This document shows positions 1-8,900 of a stretch of 15,932 nucleotides of DNA, in pieces. Source of the stretch: Gemmatimonadota bacterium. Lineage in GTDB: Bacteria; Gemmatimonadota; Gemmatimonadetes; Gemmatimonadales; Gemmatimonadaceae. The translations under genes were made by a program, and so were the position numbers. The DNA is taken from positions 5,836-21,767 of the forward strand of contig PKVB01000031.1 in assembly GCA_003131365.1 (NCBI GenBank), read 5' to 3'. Within the stretch, counting starts at the first letter, position 1. Each line of letters opens with the position of its first letter. The notes under the pieces were generated by a model that searched no databases, was not told where the DNA came from, and worked only from the letters and a program-made list of their open reading frames with translations.

Positions 1-148
1 ACTTACGCTCGACATCTTCAATGCGACCAATCACAACAACTTCGGGTGCTTTAATACAGGGAACCCGACCGACACGGGCTACGGCACGCCTGGCTGCGTC
101 GTGAGCGATGCGCGCAGGTATCAGGTTGGCGCAGAGTTGAACTTCTAA
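1..148 (+). CDS. TonB-dependent receptor, C-terminal end only (partial)
   Basis: The reading frame is open from base 2 to the TAA at 146-148, giving about 48 residues. It contains LDIFNATNHNNFG and ends RRYQVGAELNF. A 'D-[IL]-F-N-[AV]-x-N' strand followed by 'R-x-[YF]-Q-x-G-[AL]-[RE]-[LF]-x-F' is the usual last beta-hairpin of large Oar-like TonB-dependent outer-membrane receptors, and the terminal Phe is the BAM recognition residue. Such proteins import oligosaccharides or other bulky ligands using TonB energy. The two Cys residues (GCFN and GCVV) could form a loop disulfide. A strong terminator follows directly, so the receptor is probably a separate transcript from the glycoside hydrolase gene downstream. 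Its adjacency still suggests it may bring the cluster's substrate across the outer membrane. The N-terminal plug and most of the barrel lie outside the window, so ligand specificity cannot be read. Confidence 0.8.
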   Translation, partial: LTLDIFNATNHNNFGCFNTGNPTDTGYGTPGCVVSDARRYQVGAELNF

Positions 149-202
149 CTTTTCGCCGTGGGCAAGCCAGTCTTCCCGCGGCCGGCTGGAACCAGCAGGA
201 AG

Positions 203-245
203 ACCGGCGTTGGCTGCAATCATTCGCAGCCAACGCCGGTTTCTT
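203..245 (+). terminator. Intrinsic terminator after the TonB receptor
   Basis: A perfect 15-bp stem, ACCGGCGTTGGCTGC (203-217) with its complement at 226-240, encloses an 8-nt loop and is followed by TTTCTT. It lies 55 bp after the receptor stop codon and should end that transcript before the glycoamylase gene. Confidence 0.85.
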
Positions 246-334
246 ACGGTAGAGTCTGGACCCGGGGTTGCAGAGAGTCAGCGGAAGGACAGCCGCATTA
301 TTTCGAACAGCGGTAGAAACCGAAGGGAATTTCA

Positions 335-1774
335 ATGACTGATTACTGGTTGATGCTCCGTCGATACTCTGCTGGATTTCTGTTCATCGCGTCGGCGTGC
401 ACCAGCGCGACGTCGATCACCGGCATCACCGGCCCCACACCGCCTTCTGCGCTCACCGCGCGGCAGACCGCGTTCCTCGACACGTTGGAGCGCCGCACCT
501 TCAACTGGTTCTGGGAACGGAGCGATCCGAACAACGGACTGACTCCCGATCGCTGGCCGTCGAAGAGTTTCTCGAGCATCGCGGCAGTAGGCTTCGCCCT
601 GACCGCTTATCCGGTTGGCGTCGAGCGCGGGTATGTCGCGCGCGCGGACGCGGCTCAGCGCACGCTCAACACGCTGCGCTTCATGTACAACGCGCCCCAA
701 GGCTCGCAGGCGACCAACGTCACCGGCTACAAGGGATTCTTCTATCATTTCCTCGACATGCAGACCGGCTTCCGCTTCGAGCAGGTCGAGCTTTCTACAA
801 TAGATACTTCGCTGCTGATGGGCGGTGTGCTTTTCTGCCAGTCGTATTTCACCGGGTCTGACGCCACCGAGAGCGCGATCCGCGCGTATGCCGATTCCCT
901 CTACCTGCGCATCGACTGGGCGTGGGCGGTGAATACCCCGCCCGTCGTGAGCATGGGCTGGCACCCCGAGAACGGCTTCATCAATTCCGATTGGAAGGGC
1001 TACGACGAGGGGATGATCGTCTACGTTCTCGCGCTCGGCTCACCGACTCATTCGATCGATCCGGCGAGCTGGATCGAATGGACCAAGACCTATCAATGGG
1101 CCGCGTTCTACGGGCAAACGCACGTGAATTTCGCGCCGCTCTTCGGGCACCAGTACTCGCACGTCTGGATCGACTTCCGCGGAATCCAGGACGCGTACAT
1201 GCGCGGGAAGGGGATCGACTACTTCGAGAACTCGCGCCGAGCGACGATCTCGCAGCGATTGTACGCGATCGACAATCCGGGGCAGTGGACGGACTACGGC
1301 GCGAACATCTGGGGTCTTACTGCGGGGGACGGGCCGTTCGATACGACCTTCGTGGTCAATGGACGCTCGCGACTGTTCTGGACTTACACGGCGCGAGGCG
1401 CGGCCGCGGGCGAGATCCGGGACGATGGGACGATTTCACCTACGGCGGCGGGCGGATCAGTACCGTTTGCTCCCGAGATTGCGATTCCCGCGCTGATCAC
1501 GATGCGCGAGAAATACGGCGACAATCTTTTTTCGACCTATGGGTTTGTCGATGATTTCAATCCCACGCTGGTAAGTCAAACTCCAAAGTACGGTCGACTC
1601 GCGCCGGGGATTGGCTGGTTTGACACCGATTACCTGGGCATCGACCAAGGGGCGATCGTCGCGATGATCGCGAATTACCGGAGCGATCTGATCTGGAAGA
1701 CGATGCGAAAGAATCCGTACATCGTGGCGGGGCTGAAAAAAGCCGGCTTCACTGGCGGGTGGCTCGGGAATTAG
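335..1774 (+). CDS. Secreted glycoamylase-fold glycoside hydrolase (PF10091, GH144-like)
   Basis: The product has 479 residues. Its N-terminus has a hydrophobic stretch ending ASAC at Cys22, so it is probably a lipoprotein or exported enzyme; AAGGGA at 323-328 supports the ATG at 335. The rest matches the glycoamylase (alpha/alpha)6-barrel family: FNWFWER near 56-62, GVERGY at 95-100, GYKGFFYHFLD at 131-141, LSTIDTSLLMGG at 153-164, WHPENGF, GYDEGMIVYVLALGSPTH near 222-239, DYGANIWGLTAGDGP, DGTISPTAAGGSVPFAPE, and a C-terminal IDQGAIVAMIANYRSDLIW block. Length is normal for a single-domain member. Characterised GH144 members of this fold cleave beta-1,2-glucan, but many members are untested, so the substrate is inferred. 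It sits upstream of an ABC sugar operon and a GH1 gene, consistent with extracytoplasmic cleavage of a glucan before uptake. Its 3' end also carries, on the other strand, a terminator for the lipoprotein genes. Confidence 0.88.
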   Translation: MTDYWLMLRRYSAGFLFIASACTSATSITGITGPTPPSALTARQTAFLDTLERRTFNWFWERSDPNNGLTPDRWPSKSFSSIAAVGFALTAYPVGVERGYVARADAAQRTLNTLRFMYNAPQGSQATNVTGYKGFFYHFLDMQTGFRFEQVELSTIDTSLLMGGVLFCQSYFTGSDATESAIRAYADSLYLRIDWAWAVNTPPVVSMGWHPENGFINSDWKGYDEGMIVYVLALGSPTHSIDPASWIEWTKTYQWAAFYGQTHVNFAPLFGHQYSHVWIDFRGIQDAYMRGKGIDYFENSRRATISQRLYAIDNPGQWTDYGANIWGLTAGDGPFDTTFVVNGRSRLFWTYTARGAAAGEIRDDGTISPTAAGGSVPFAPEIAIPALITMREKYGDNLFSTYGFVDDFNPTLVSQTPKYGRLAPGIGWFDTDYLGIDQGAIVAMIANYRSDLIWKTMRKNPYIVAGLKKAGFTGGWLGN

Positions 1775-1796
1775 AGCAATTGCCAGTGAAGCCGGT
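1736..1796 (-). terminator. Intrinsic terminator of the reverse lipoprotein genes, inside the glycoamylase 3' end
   Basis: CCGGCTTCACTGGC (1743-1756) pairs perfectly over 14 bp with GCCAGTGAAGCCGG (1782-1795), and the next pair outward could be a G-U wobble in RNA. Read on the reverse strand, the stem is followed by six T (complement of AAAAAA at 1736-1741). This is a proper rho-independent terminator 13 bp beyond the stop codon of the reverse lipoprotein gene. On the forward strand there is no T tract. The left arm and T run encode the last residues of the glycoamylase, and its TAG stop lies in the loop. Confidence 0.75.
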
Positions 1797-1809
1797 CAGA
1801 TCGGATGCG

Positions 1810-2274
1810 CTACAGGGCGGGCATCAACTCTATCGCGCGGTAGAAATAAATCGGTCTGGATGAAGGAGAGCCACCGTAAAAGAGAGTCACTGTTGAACTC
1901 GTGACTATACCAAAGGGAGGCATTACACAGAGTGCATTGATGGGACACGGCGTTGAATAGGTGAAGGCAATACTGTCTCCCACAATTCGGTATGAATAGC
2001 GTGCGGTGTCAGCGGCGTCGCGCGGCGGACTCGATAGGGACACTTGATGCGAGTGCGTGATGATGGTAGCGCTCGCGGCCCCGTCCAAAAAAAGCGAGGC
2101 AAAGAGCAAGGTCGTTGTGTCTCCGCCACCGGCACCAATAATTGCAGGTAGTGGCTGGTTGTTGAAGGTTTCGAGCACGAAGAGCGCAGGCTGTTTCGGT
2201 GGCGCAACCGATTCGTGGCAAGCCATTGTCAACGCAACCACTGGGAGAAGAGCTTTCAAACAGGACTGGCGCAT
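1810..2274 (-). CDS. Small putative lipoprotein, paralogue of the next gene
   Basis: The product has 154 residues, starting MRQSCLKALL, with a hydrophobic segment ending LTMAC; lipobox-like Cys18 is followed by a short HESVAPP linker. I chose ATG 2274 over an in-frame start at 2307 because GGAGG lies 7 nt upstream and the signal peptide begins there. The mature part opens LFVLETFNNQPLPAIIG, a pattern (short linker, strand, N-x-x-P-L-P) I associate with small secreted beta-rich lipoproteins in Gemmatimonadota. The middle region holds alternating strands such as ATIITHSHQVSL and RYSYRIVGDSIAFTY, and the C-terminus is YFYRAIELMPAL. The function is unknown. It lies 55 bp downstream of a paralogue and probably shares its transcript, which ends at the terminator within the glycoamylase gene. 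GC content looks lower than in the sugar genes. Confidence 0.75.
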   Translation of the reverse strand: MRQSCLKALLPVVALTMACHESVAPPKQPALFVLETFNNQPLPAIIGAGGGDTTTLLFASLFLDGAASATIITHSHQVSLSSPPRDAADTARYSYRIVGDSIAFTYSTPCPINALCVMPPFGIVTSSTVTLFYGGSPSSRPIYFYRAIELMPAL

Positions 2275-2295
2275 GCGAGCCTCCGTAATTGAGAT
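2251..2295 (-). repeat. Conserved 45-bp leader/signal-peptide block, copy 1
   Basis: This block covers the ribosome-binding site, start codon and first signal-peptide codons of the 154-residue lipoprotein. It aligns without gaps to 2762-2806 at 37 of 45 positions. The identity is far higher than between the mature protein regions, so the block marks a duplication or a conserved translation-initiation region. Confidence 0.8.
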
Positions 2296-2329
2296 GAAAC
2301 AATGCAATTTGAAGGGCCGATTCTGTCCA

Positions 2330-2785
2330 TTACAGAGTTAGCGCTGGTCGATAGTTATACACGACTATACCGTCGATAGCGCCCGGGACAATGATGAGAC
2401 TCAGGGACTCGGCGGAAATCGTGCCGGTATAGCTAACGCACAACAAGTCAATCGGAGCATCGATCACCGGAGGCAGGAAGCAGCTAAGCACCAGCTGGTT
2501 GCCTTTGATTCTGTAGACGAGGTTAGCTGTCGTTGTTGTTTCGGTACCGTTAACGTCCTCGCGATTCTCTGTCATTACTGCCCGGCCCGCCTCGTAGAAG
2601 GACAGGCTTGCCGACAGAATAGTCGGGGGATTGCCCGGTGTGGGTGAGAAGTAGGTGGGTACCGGGCGACCGTTGATGTTCACCAGATCGAACTGCGCGG
2701 GGATTTTGATCGGGGCGGTGGTGTCGCGGCACGCGATGGTAGCGAGGAGTAGAAGTAGAAAAGCTTTCTGACAGGAGAGGCGCAT
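2330..2785 (-). CDS. Small putative lipoprotein, paralogue of the previous gene
   Basis: The product has 151 residues, starting MRLSCQKAFLLLLLATIAC, with lipobox-like Cys19 and then RDTTAPIKIPAQFDLVNINGRPVPTY. The chosen ATG at 2785 has GAGGG 7 nt upstream; a longer in-frame extension to 2860 would put 25 unlikely residues before the signal peptide and overlap the divergent binding-protein gene. The mature region looks all-beta: strands such as SASLSFYEAGRAVMT, ANLVYRIKGNQLVLSCF and LSLIIVPGAIDGIVVYNY are visible. It shares the leader, the N-G/N-x-P-[VL]-P opening and the [VI]-Y-x-Y-R ending with the gene at 1810-2274, so the two are tandem paralogues. The function is unknown. Its start is only 32 bp from the divergent start of the binding-protein gene, so the two genes must share or overlap promoter DNA. 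Confidence 0.78.
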   Translation of the reverse strand: MRLSCQKAFLLLLLATIACRDTTAPIKIPAQFDLVNINGRPVPTYFSPTPGNPPTILSASLSFYEAGRAVMTENREDVNGTETTTTANLVYRIKGNQLVLSCFLPPVIDAPIDLLCVSYTGTISAESLSLIIVPGAIDGIVVYNYRPALTL

Positions 2786-2806
2786 GCGAACCCTCGGAAT
2801 TGAGAT
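2762..2806 (-). repeat. Conserved 45-bp leader/signal-peptide block, copy 2
   Basis: This is the partner of 2251-2295 (37/45 identical, no gaps). It spans the start of the 151-residue lipoprotein gene and most of the 32-bp gap to the divergent ABC binding-protein gene, so it also forms the immediate 5' region of the sugar operon. Confidence 0.8.
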
Positions 2807-2817
2807 ACCTTCACCAT

Positions 2818-4119
2818 ATGGGACTTGATCGTTCACGTCCAGTGAAGACTTTGATCGCACTTGCTTCGGGCTTTGTTCTCACTCTCGCGCTGGGCTCCTG
2901 CTCGAGCGCCTCGGCTGGCAGTAAGACAACTCTGCGCGTCTGGGCCATGGGGCGCGAAGGAGAAGTGCTCGCACAGCTCATCCCTGGATTCGAGAAAGAG
3001 CACCCCGACATTCACGTCGAGGTCCAGCAGATCCCCTGGACCGCGGCGCACGAAAAACTCCTCACTGCCTACGTCGGCGACGCCACGCCCGACATCGCCA
3101 TGCTCGGGAATACCTGGGTCCCCGAATTCGTAGCGCTCAATTCGCTCGCGCCACTCGATAGCTTCGCCGACCAGTCGAAGGAAATCAGGCGCGACGATTT
3201 CTTTCCAGGCATCTGGAAAACCAACGTGGTCAACGGCAAAACGTACGGCATTCCATGGTACGTCGACACGCGATTGATCTTCTATCGCTCCGACATCCTC
3301 GCCAAGGCAGGGTACAAGGAATTCCCGAAGACGTGGGCCGACTGGACTGCGGCGATGAGGAAAATCAAATCGCAGATGTCGGATAAACAGTTTCCGATAC
3401 TGATGCCTACCAACGAGTGGCCGCAGCCGGTGGGTTTTGCGCTCGAGGCGGGCTCGCCGATCCTGCGCGACGGCGGCCGTTACGGCGCGTTCGAGCAGCC
3501 GGCATTCAGAAAGGGATTCGACTTCTATCTCGGCTTTTACCGGCAAGGCTTCGCATCACCCGTCTCCAGCTCGCAGGTCTCGAATCTCTTTCAGGAGTTC
3601 GAGCGCGGTAACATCGCAATGTACATCTCCGGCCCGTGGTACATCGGGGAGTTCAAGAACCGCCTCGATTCGGCCACGCAGAAAAAGTGGATGACGGCGG
3701 CGATGCCCGGCATCAACGGGCCGGGAGTGTCGCTGGCGCTCGGATCGAGTCTTTCTTTGTTCGCCGCGTCGCAGCACAAGAAGGAAGCGTGGCTGCTGAT
3801 GGAGTACATGTCTCGTCCGGCAATACAGCTGCAGTTTTACGTACTCACGGGCGATCTGCCGCCGAGGAAGGCGGCGTGGCAGGACACGACATTCGCAAAC
3901 AACAAGTACACGAAGGCCTTCCGAGATCAGCTCGAGCTAGTGGTGCCGTTGCCGCAGGTTCCGGAGTGGGAGGAAATCGCGACTACGATCTTCGAGCACG
4001 GAGAACAGGCGATCCGCAAAGCCAAGACGGTGGACCAGACTCTGGCGTCTCTCGATCAGGATGTAAATGCAATGCTCGAGAAACGGCGATACTTGTTGGC
4101 GCAGAGTAAGCAGCCGTGA
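2818..4119 (+). CDS. ABC transporter sugar-binding lipoprotein (CUT1 family, SBP type 1)
   Basis: The product has 433 residues. The signal peptide has a basic start, the hydrophobic run TLIALASGFVLTLAL and a lipobox LGSC (Cys28). The mature protein follows the MalE/UgpB/LacE plan: TTLRVWAMG, then PGFEKEHPDIHVEVQQIPW, a DIAMLGNTWVPEF segment, the hinge-lining YGIPWYVDTRLIFYRSD, and FERGNIAMYISGPWYIGEF, which is very typical of family 1 oligosaccharide binders. It delivers a saccharide from the periplasm to the two permeases encoded next. The start is not certain: a TTG at 2800 is also in frame and the Shine-Dalgarno match is weak, but ATG 2818 gives a normal signal peptide. The stop overlaps the next gene's GTG start (GTGA), so translation is coupled. 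The substrate cannot be read from the sequence; the neighbouring hydrolases point to glucan oligosaccharides. Confidence 0.9.
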   Translation: MGLDRSRPVKTLIALASGFVLTLALGSCSSASAGSKTTLRVWAMGREGEVLAQLIPGFEKEHPDIHVEVQQIPWTAAHEKLLTAYVGDATPDIAMLGNTWVPEFVALNSLAPLDSFADQSKEIRRDDFFPGIWKTNVVNGKTYGIPWYVDTRLIFYRSDILAKAGYKEFPKTWADWTAAMRKIKSQMSDKQFPILMPTNEWPQPVGFALEAGSPILRDGGRYGAFEQPAFRKGFDFYLGFYRQGFASPVSSSQVSNLFQEFERGNIAMYISGPWYIGEFKNRLDSATQKKWMTAAMPGINGPGVSLALGSSLSLFAASQHKKEAWLLMEYMSRPAIQLQFYVLTGDLPPRKAAWQDTTFANNKYTKAFRDQLELVVPLPQVPEWEEIATTIFEHGEQAIRKAKTVDQTLASLDQDVNAMLEKRRYLLAQSKQP

Positions 4120-5015
4120 CGGGTGCGAGCGCGCGCGCGCCGTCCGACGTCGGTAGAGCTGCGTGGCTGTTCCTCGCGCCGGCTTTGATTCTGATCTTTG
4201 TGTTCTTCTTCCTACCGGTGCTCGCGTCGCTGGTGTTGAGCGTCTCCGACTTCGACATCTACGCGATCGCCAATCCTCCCACGACGCGATTCGTCGGGTT
4301 GGCGAACTACACGAAACTGTTTCACAGCCCCGAGTTCTGGCAGGCGCTTAGAAATACTTTCTACTTCGCTATCGTCGGCGGGCCGCTGACCATCGCCGTC
4401 TCTCTCGGAACGGCGCTCCTCCTCAACGCGAAGCTCGTCCGCTTCAAGAGCTTCTTCCGCACGATCTACTTCACGCCCTTCGTGACGACGCTCGTGGCCG
4501 TCTCGATCGTGTGGCGCTACCTGTACCACACGCGCTACGGGGTGCTCAACTACGGCCTCGCGCACCTGGGCATCGCTCCCATCGATTGGCTCGGCAATCC
4601 GCACTGGGCGATGCCGGCCATCATCCTGATGTCGGTGTGGAAGAACTTCGGCTACAACATGCTGATCTTCATCGCCGGCCTGCAGGCAATTCCGCAGGAC
4701 CTGTACGACGCCGCGGAGATAGACGGCGCCGGCCCCGTTCGCCGCTTCTTCGCCGTGACGCTGCCACTGCTTGGCCCGACGCTGCTCTTTGTCAGCGTCA
4801 TCACGATGATCGGCTACTTCCAGCTCTTCTCGGAGCCGTACGTGATGACGCAGGGCGGCCCGCTTCGCGCCACCACCAGCGTCGTGCTGATGATGTACGA
4901 GGAAGGATTCCGGTGGTGGCGCATGGGATACGCGGCCGCGATCGCGTTCGTGTTGTTTGTGGTGATCCTGATCGCGACGCTGATCCAGTTCAGACTGCAG
5001 AAGGAGCACGCCTAG
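4116..5015 (+). CDS. ABC sugar permease, MalF/LacF/UgpA type
   Basis: The product has 299 residues with about six membrane segments: first helix near 17-42, others near 82-104, 118-136, 165-190, 220-240 and 272-292. The EAA loop that docks on the ATPase is visible at about 198-215 (DAAEIDGAGPVRRFFAVTLP), with the usual D-A-A-x-I-D-G-A core. Other family signatures are the FVGLANYTKLF motif and the SEPYVMTQGGPLRATTSVVLMMYEEGF region. It starts at GTG 4116, overlapping the binding-protein stop by 4 nt. The next permease starts 1 nt after its stop, with AAGGAG at 5001-5006 inside its 3' end. It forms the membrane channel with the partner permease. The family assignment is secure; the transported sugar is not known. 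Confidence 0.93.
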   Translation: MTGASARAPSDVGRAAWLFLAPALILIFVFFFLPVLASLVLSVSDFDIYAIANPPTTRFVGLANYTKLFHSPEFWQALRNTFYFAIVGGPLTIAVSLGTALLLNAKLVRFKSFFRTIYFTPFVTTLVAVSIVWRYLYHTRYGVLNYGLAHLGIAPIDWLGNPHWAMPAIILMSVWKNFGYNMLIFIAGLQAIPQDLYDAAEIDGAGPVRRFFAVTLPLLGPTLLFVSVITMIGYFQLFSEPYVMTQGGPLRATTSVVLMMYEEGFRWWRMGYAAAIAFVLFVVILIATLIQFRLQKEHA

Positions 5016-5016
5016 G

Positions 5017-5910
5017 ATGTCGCGGACGAACCCGAGGCTTTTTGTCGTCGACGAAACCAAGTTCGGTGCGTCGCTCGACTCGGCGTTGACCCGACGGCGC
5101 ATCTCTCAGATCATTTTGTACACCTTGTTGATCATCGGCGCGCTCATCGCGCTAATGCCGATGCTCTGGATGCTGTCGGCGTCGTTCATGCCCACGGGAG
5201 AGGCGAGTACCTACCCGCCGCATCTGATCCCAACCCGGATCACCTTCATCCACTATCGGGAGCTCTTCACCCGACTCAATCTCGGCCGCTACCTGTTCAA
5301 CAGCGCGCTCATAGCTGTGGTGGTGACCGGGGTGTCGCTGGTGATCAATTCGCTCGCTGGGTACGCGTTCGCCAAGCTCAGATTCCGCGGGCGCGATCGC
5401 ACGTTCCGCATTCTGTCACTCGGCCTCGTGCTGCCGGTGCAGGTGGCAATGCTGCCGCTCTTCCTCCTGATGAAGAATCTCCATTTGATAAATACGTACT
5501 GGGGCGTGATCATCCCGGGGATGGCCAGCATCTTCGGGATCTTTCTCATCCGGCAGTACGCGCTCTCGATTCCGGACGACATGCTCGACGCTGCACGCAT
5601 CGATGGCGCGTCGGAGCTCAGGATCTACTGGTCGGTCGTTGTGCCCGGGATTCTGCCGATTCTGGCGACGCTCGCGATCTGGACTTTCCTGGCGACGTGG
5701 AACGATTTCATGTGGCCCTTGATCGTGCTGAGCGATGAGGCGCACTACACATTGCCAGTCGCGCTCGCGAATCTGTCGGGCGAGCACGTGATGGATACCG
5801 AGCTGATGATGGCAGGATCGGTACTAACAGTGATACCTGTCTTGAGTGTGTTCCTGTTCCTCCAGCGGTACTACATCCAGGGCGTAATGGCCGGGAGCGT
5901 GAAGGGATGA
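5017..5910 (+). CDS. ABC sugar permease, MalG/LacG/UgpE type
   Basis: The product has 297 residues, the second half of the CUT1 permease pair. After a cytoplasmic tail of about 30 residues it shows about six helices (first near 31-55). It has the family motifs MLWMLSASFMPTGE, FNSALIAVVVTGVSLVINSLAGYAFAK and LINTYWGVIIPG. The EAA loop starts near 191 (DAARIDGASELRIYWSVVVP), and the WNDFMWPLIVLSDE segment that is highly conserved in MalG-like proteins is also present. ATG 5017 is preceded by AAGGAG at 10 nt. The last four bases (ATGA) overlap the start of the next gene, which ties a secreted glycosidase-like protein into the transport operon. No truncation or odd residue was seen. Confidence 0.93.
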   Translation: MSRTNPRLFVVDETKFGASLDSALTRRRISQIILYTLLIIGALIALMPMLWMLSASFMPTGEASTYPPHLIPTRITFIHYRELFTRLNLGRYLFNSALIAVVVTGVSLVINSLAGYAFAKLRFRGRDRTFRILSLGLVLPVQVAMLPLFLLMKNLHLINTYWGVIIPGMASIFGIFLIRQYALSIPDDMLDAARIDGASELRIYWSVVVPGILPILATLAIWTFLATWNDFMWPLIVLSDEAHYTLPVALANLSGEHVMDTELMMAGSVLTVIPVLSVFLFLQRYYIQGVMAGSVKG

Positions 5911-8900
5911 TTCGTGGTTCTACGCTAATTCTGATTGCGGGCATCTTCGCACTGCGGGCGCAAGCACAAACCCCTACGACGACATCTCCGCCATCGAATC
6001 CACCCACACCTACGCCAATTCCCGCAGTGGTGGCACCCGCGCCGGCCGCCCAGACAAGCGTACCTACTATAGTATTGGATTCGTTCGACTCCGTGAGCCA
6101 ATGGACGGCGACTCCAGCGGATGGCGTGGAGATCTCCGTCCATTCGGAAGCGAACGGTGCGCACGGCAAGGCGATGCGCGTGGATTTCGATTTCCACGGG
6201 CACGGTGGTTATGGCGTGGTCCATCGCGCGTTCAATCTGGCGCTCCCGCCCAACTACGAGTTTTCCTTCGCCATCAAGGGCGACGCGCCGACCAATACCC
6301 TCGAGTTCAAGCTCATCGACTCGACCGGCAACAATGTCTGGTGGTCAAACAATCCGAATTTTGTTTTCCCCAAAGACTGGACGACGATCACACGGAAGAG
6401 GCGGCAGATCTCCTTTGCGTGGGGTCCGACCAACGACAAGGATCTGAAGCTCTTCGCCGCGATAGAACTGGCGATCACCGCCGGCTCGGGCGGGAAGGGA
6501 AGCATATGGCTCGATGATCTCGTTGTCACGCCGATCGAGCCCGATACGCGCTTCTATCCCGCTCCTTCCATGTCCGCATCATCGCAGGCGGAAGGTTACG
6601 GCGTGTATCGCGCGACTGACGCCGATCTGACGACCGCCTGGCGGAGCGCTCCTCTGCGAGTGGGCCCGACGCCAGCGAGCGCCACTGCGACAGTGCCAGG
6701 CTCGGTGCCAGCAGGCGCCGAGACGATCGACATCGATTTCCAGAGGCGACGGGAATTCGGTGGGCTCGTCATCGGCTGGGAGCCGGGACGCCGCGCCAAC
6801 TCCTATGAGCTGCAAGGCTCAGCCGACAAACAGAGTTGGCGGACGCTGTACACCGTCAACAGAGGCTCAGCCGCGCCACTCGGTCAATCTGCGACTTCGG
6901 CAAAGACAGCGATCGCGCAACCCCAGCTGTTCCGCGATTACCTGTACCTGCCCGAGAGCGATGCGCGCTACCTGAGAATCGTGCTCGTATCGCCGGAGAA
7001 CAAAGCCGGTTACGGCATCCGCGACATCAGCGTCAAACCGATCGACTGGGCACCAACCGAGAACGATTTCTTTTTTGCGCTGGCGAAGGACGCGCCGCGC
7101 GGGAGCTACCCGCGGTATCTCTCCAGCGAGCAATCGTACTGGACCGTGATCGGCGTCGATCGCGACAGCGCCGAGGCGCTGATCAATGAGGAGGGGATGA
7201 TCGAGGTGGGTCGCGGCCAGTTCTCGATCGAGCCGTTCCTCTACATCGATGGCAAGCTCGTCACCTGGAACGATGTGAATACCGCTGTCGTGGCCAATCC
7301 AGAATCGTTGCCACTACCGCAGGTCGTGTGGAGCACCAAGGATCTCGATCTCACGATCAGCGCGTTCGCTGCCGGTCCCGTCGACTCGTCGGTTCTCTAT
7401 GCGCGGTATCGCATCACCAACAATTCCCGCACTTACAAGAAGCTGACGCTTTTCGTCGCGCTCAGGCCGCTGCAGGTGAATCCGCCCTGGCAGTTCCTGA
7501 ATCTCCCGGGTGGAGTTGCGCGCGTCGACTCGATCTCGCTGCAAGGCTCGAGTGTGCATGTCACCGGCAACAAGTTCGTCCGCTCGCTCGCGTCGTTCAG
7601 CGGGTTTGGCGCGGTGGCCTTCGACGACGGGAACATCGTCGACTGGCTGCGCACGGGAAAGGTCCCCACTTCCATATCCGTCACCGATCGAACCGGCCAC
7701 GCCTCGGCTGCCTTCGCGTACCAGCTCGAGCTCGGCCCGCACGCGACTTCGAGTCCGATCGATCTCGCGGTTCCGCTCCATGGTGGCGATCTGAATCTCG
7801 CGCAGCTGCTTTCCGCGGCGCGAAGCGGGTACGTCGCTGCGCCGACGCAAGTTGTCGCCGCGCAGCCAGGCGCGACTCCGGAGCCGTCGGTCGCAAGCGC
7901 GCCCGGCATCACGCTTCTCCCTGGACAGGGAGAGCGCGCGGTCTCATCGCAGCTCGAGAAGACAGCGGGCGAATGGCGCGAGAAGATGGGACCGGTGAGC
8001 ATCACGCTACCGCCATCGGCAGCGCGGTACACCCAGACGATGCGCGCGCAGCTCGCGGACATTCTGATCAATCGCGATGGCGCCGCGATTCAGCCGGGCT
8101 CGCGCAGCTACTCGCGCTCGTGGATCCGCGACGGCTCGCTGACCTCGACCGCGCTCCTGCGACTCGGTCACGACAAGGATGTGAAGGACTTCATCGACTG
8201 GTACGCGCCGTACCAGTACGACAATGGCAAGATCCCATGCTGCGTCGACGAGCACGGCGCGACACCGGTGCCCGAGAACGACAGTCACGGCGAATTTATC
8301 TATCTGGTAGCCGAGTACTATCGGCACACGGGAGACAAGGCGGAGCTGGAGGCGATGTGGCCACACGTCGTCAAGGCGGTGGCGTATATGGATTCTCTTC
8401 GCCACGAGAGGATGACGTCGAAGTACACTGTCGGCGCTAACAAGCCGTTCTATGGATTGTTGCCGGAGTCCATAAGCCATGAAGGTTACAGCGCGCAACC
8501 GGTGCATTCCTACTGGGATGATTTCTTCGCACTGAGGGGATTCAAGGACGCAGCATTCATCGCAAAGGAGCTGGACAAGCCCGAGGCGGCGAAGTTCGCC
8601 GAGTTCCGGAGCAGCTTCCGATCGAATCTGTTCGAGTCGATCCGTCAGGTAGTGATACTGAGGAAGATCGACTACATCCCCGGCTCGGTGGAGCTGGCTG
8701 ATTTCGATGCGACGTCGACGACGATCGCGGTGAGCCCGGGCGGGGAAGCGGGGCGACTCCCCGGCCCGCTGCTGGCGCGCACCTTCGACAAGTATTTCCA
8801 GGAGGCGCGTCTCAGGCGCCTCGGCATCAAGCCGTGGGACGCCTACACCCCGTACGAGCTGCGCACCGTTGGGACGCACATACAATTGGGTCAGCGCGCG

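Noticed and set aside
300..335. A LacI-type operator half site (GAAACCG) ahead of the glycoamylase gene
   Set aside because: There is no matching inverted half, and no LacI-family regulator gene is in the window.
2800..2817. TTG start for the sugar-binding protein
   Set aside because: It adds MRYLHH before a normal lipoprotein signal peptide without a better ribosome-binding site. Kept only as an alternative.
2833..3546. A 237-codon reverse frame within the binding-protein gene
   Set aside because: Shadow of a gene with clear SBP motifs; Arg/Glu-rich composition and no recognisable start signals.
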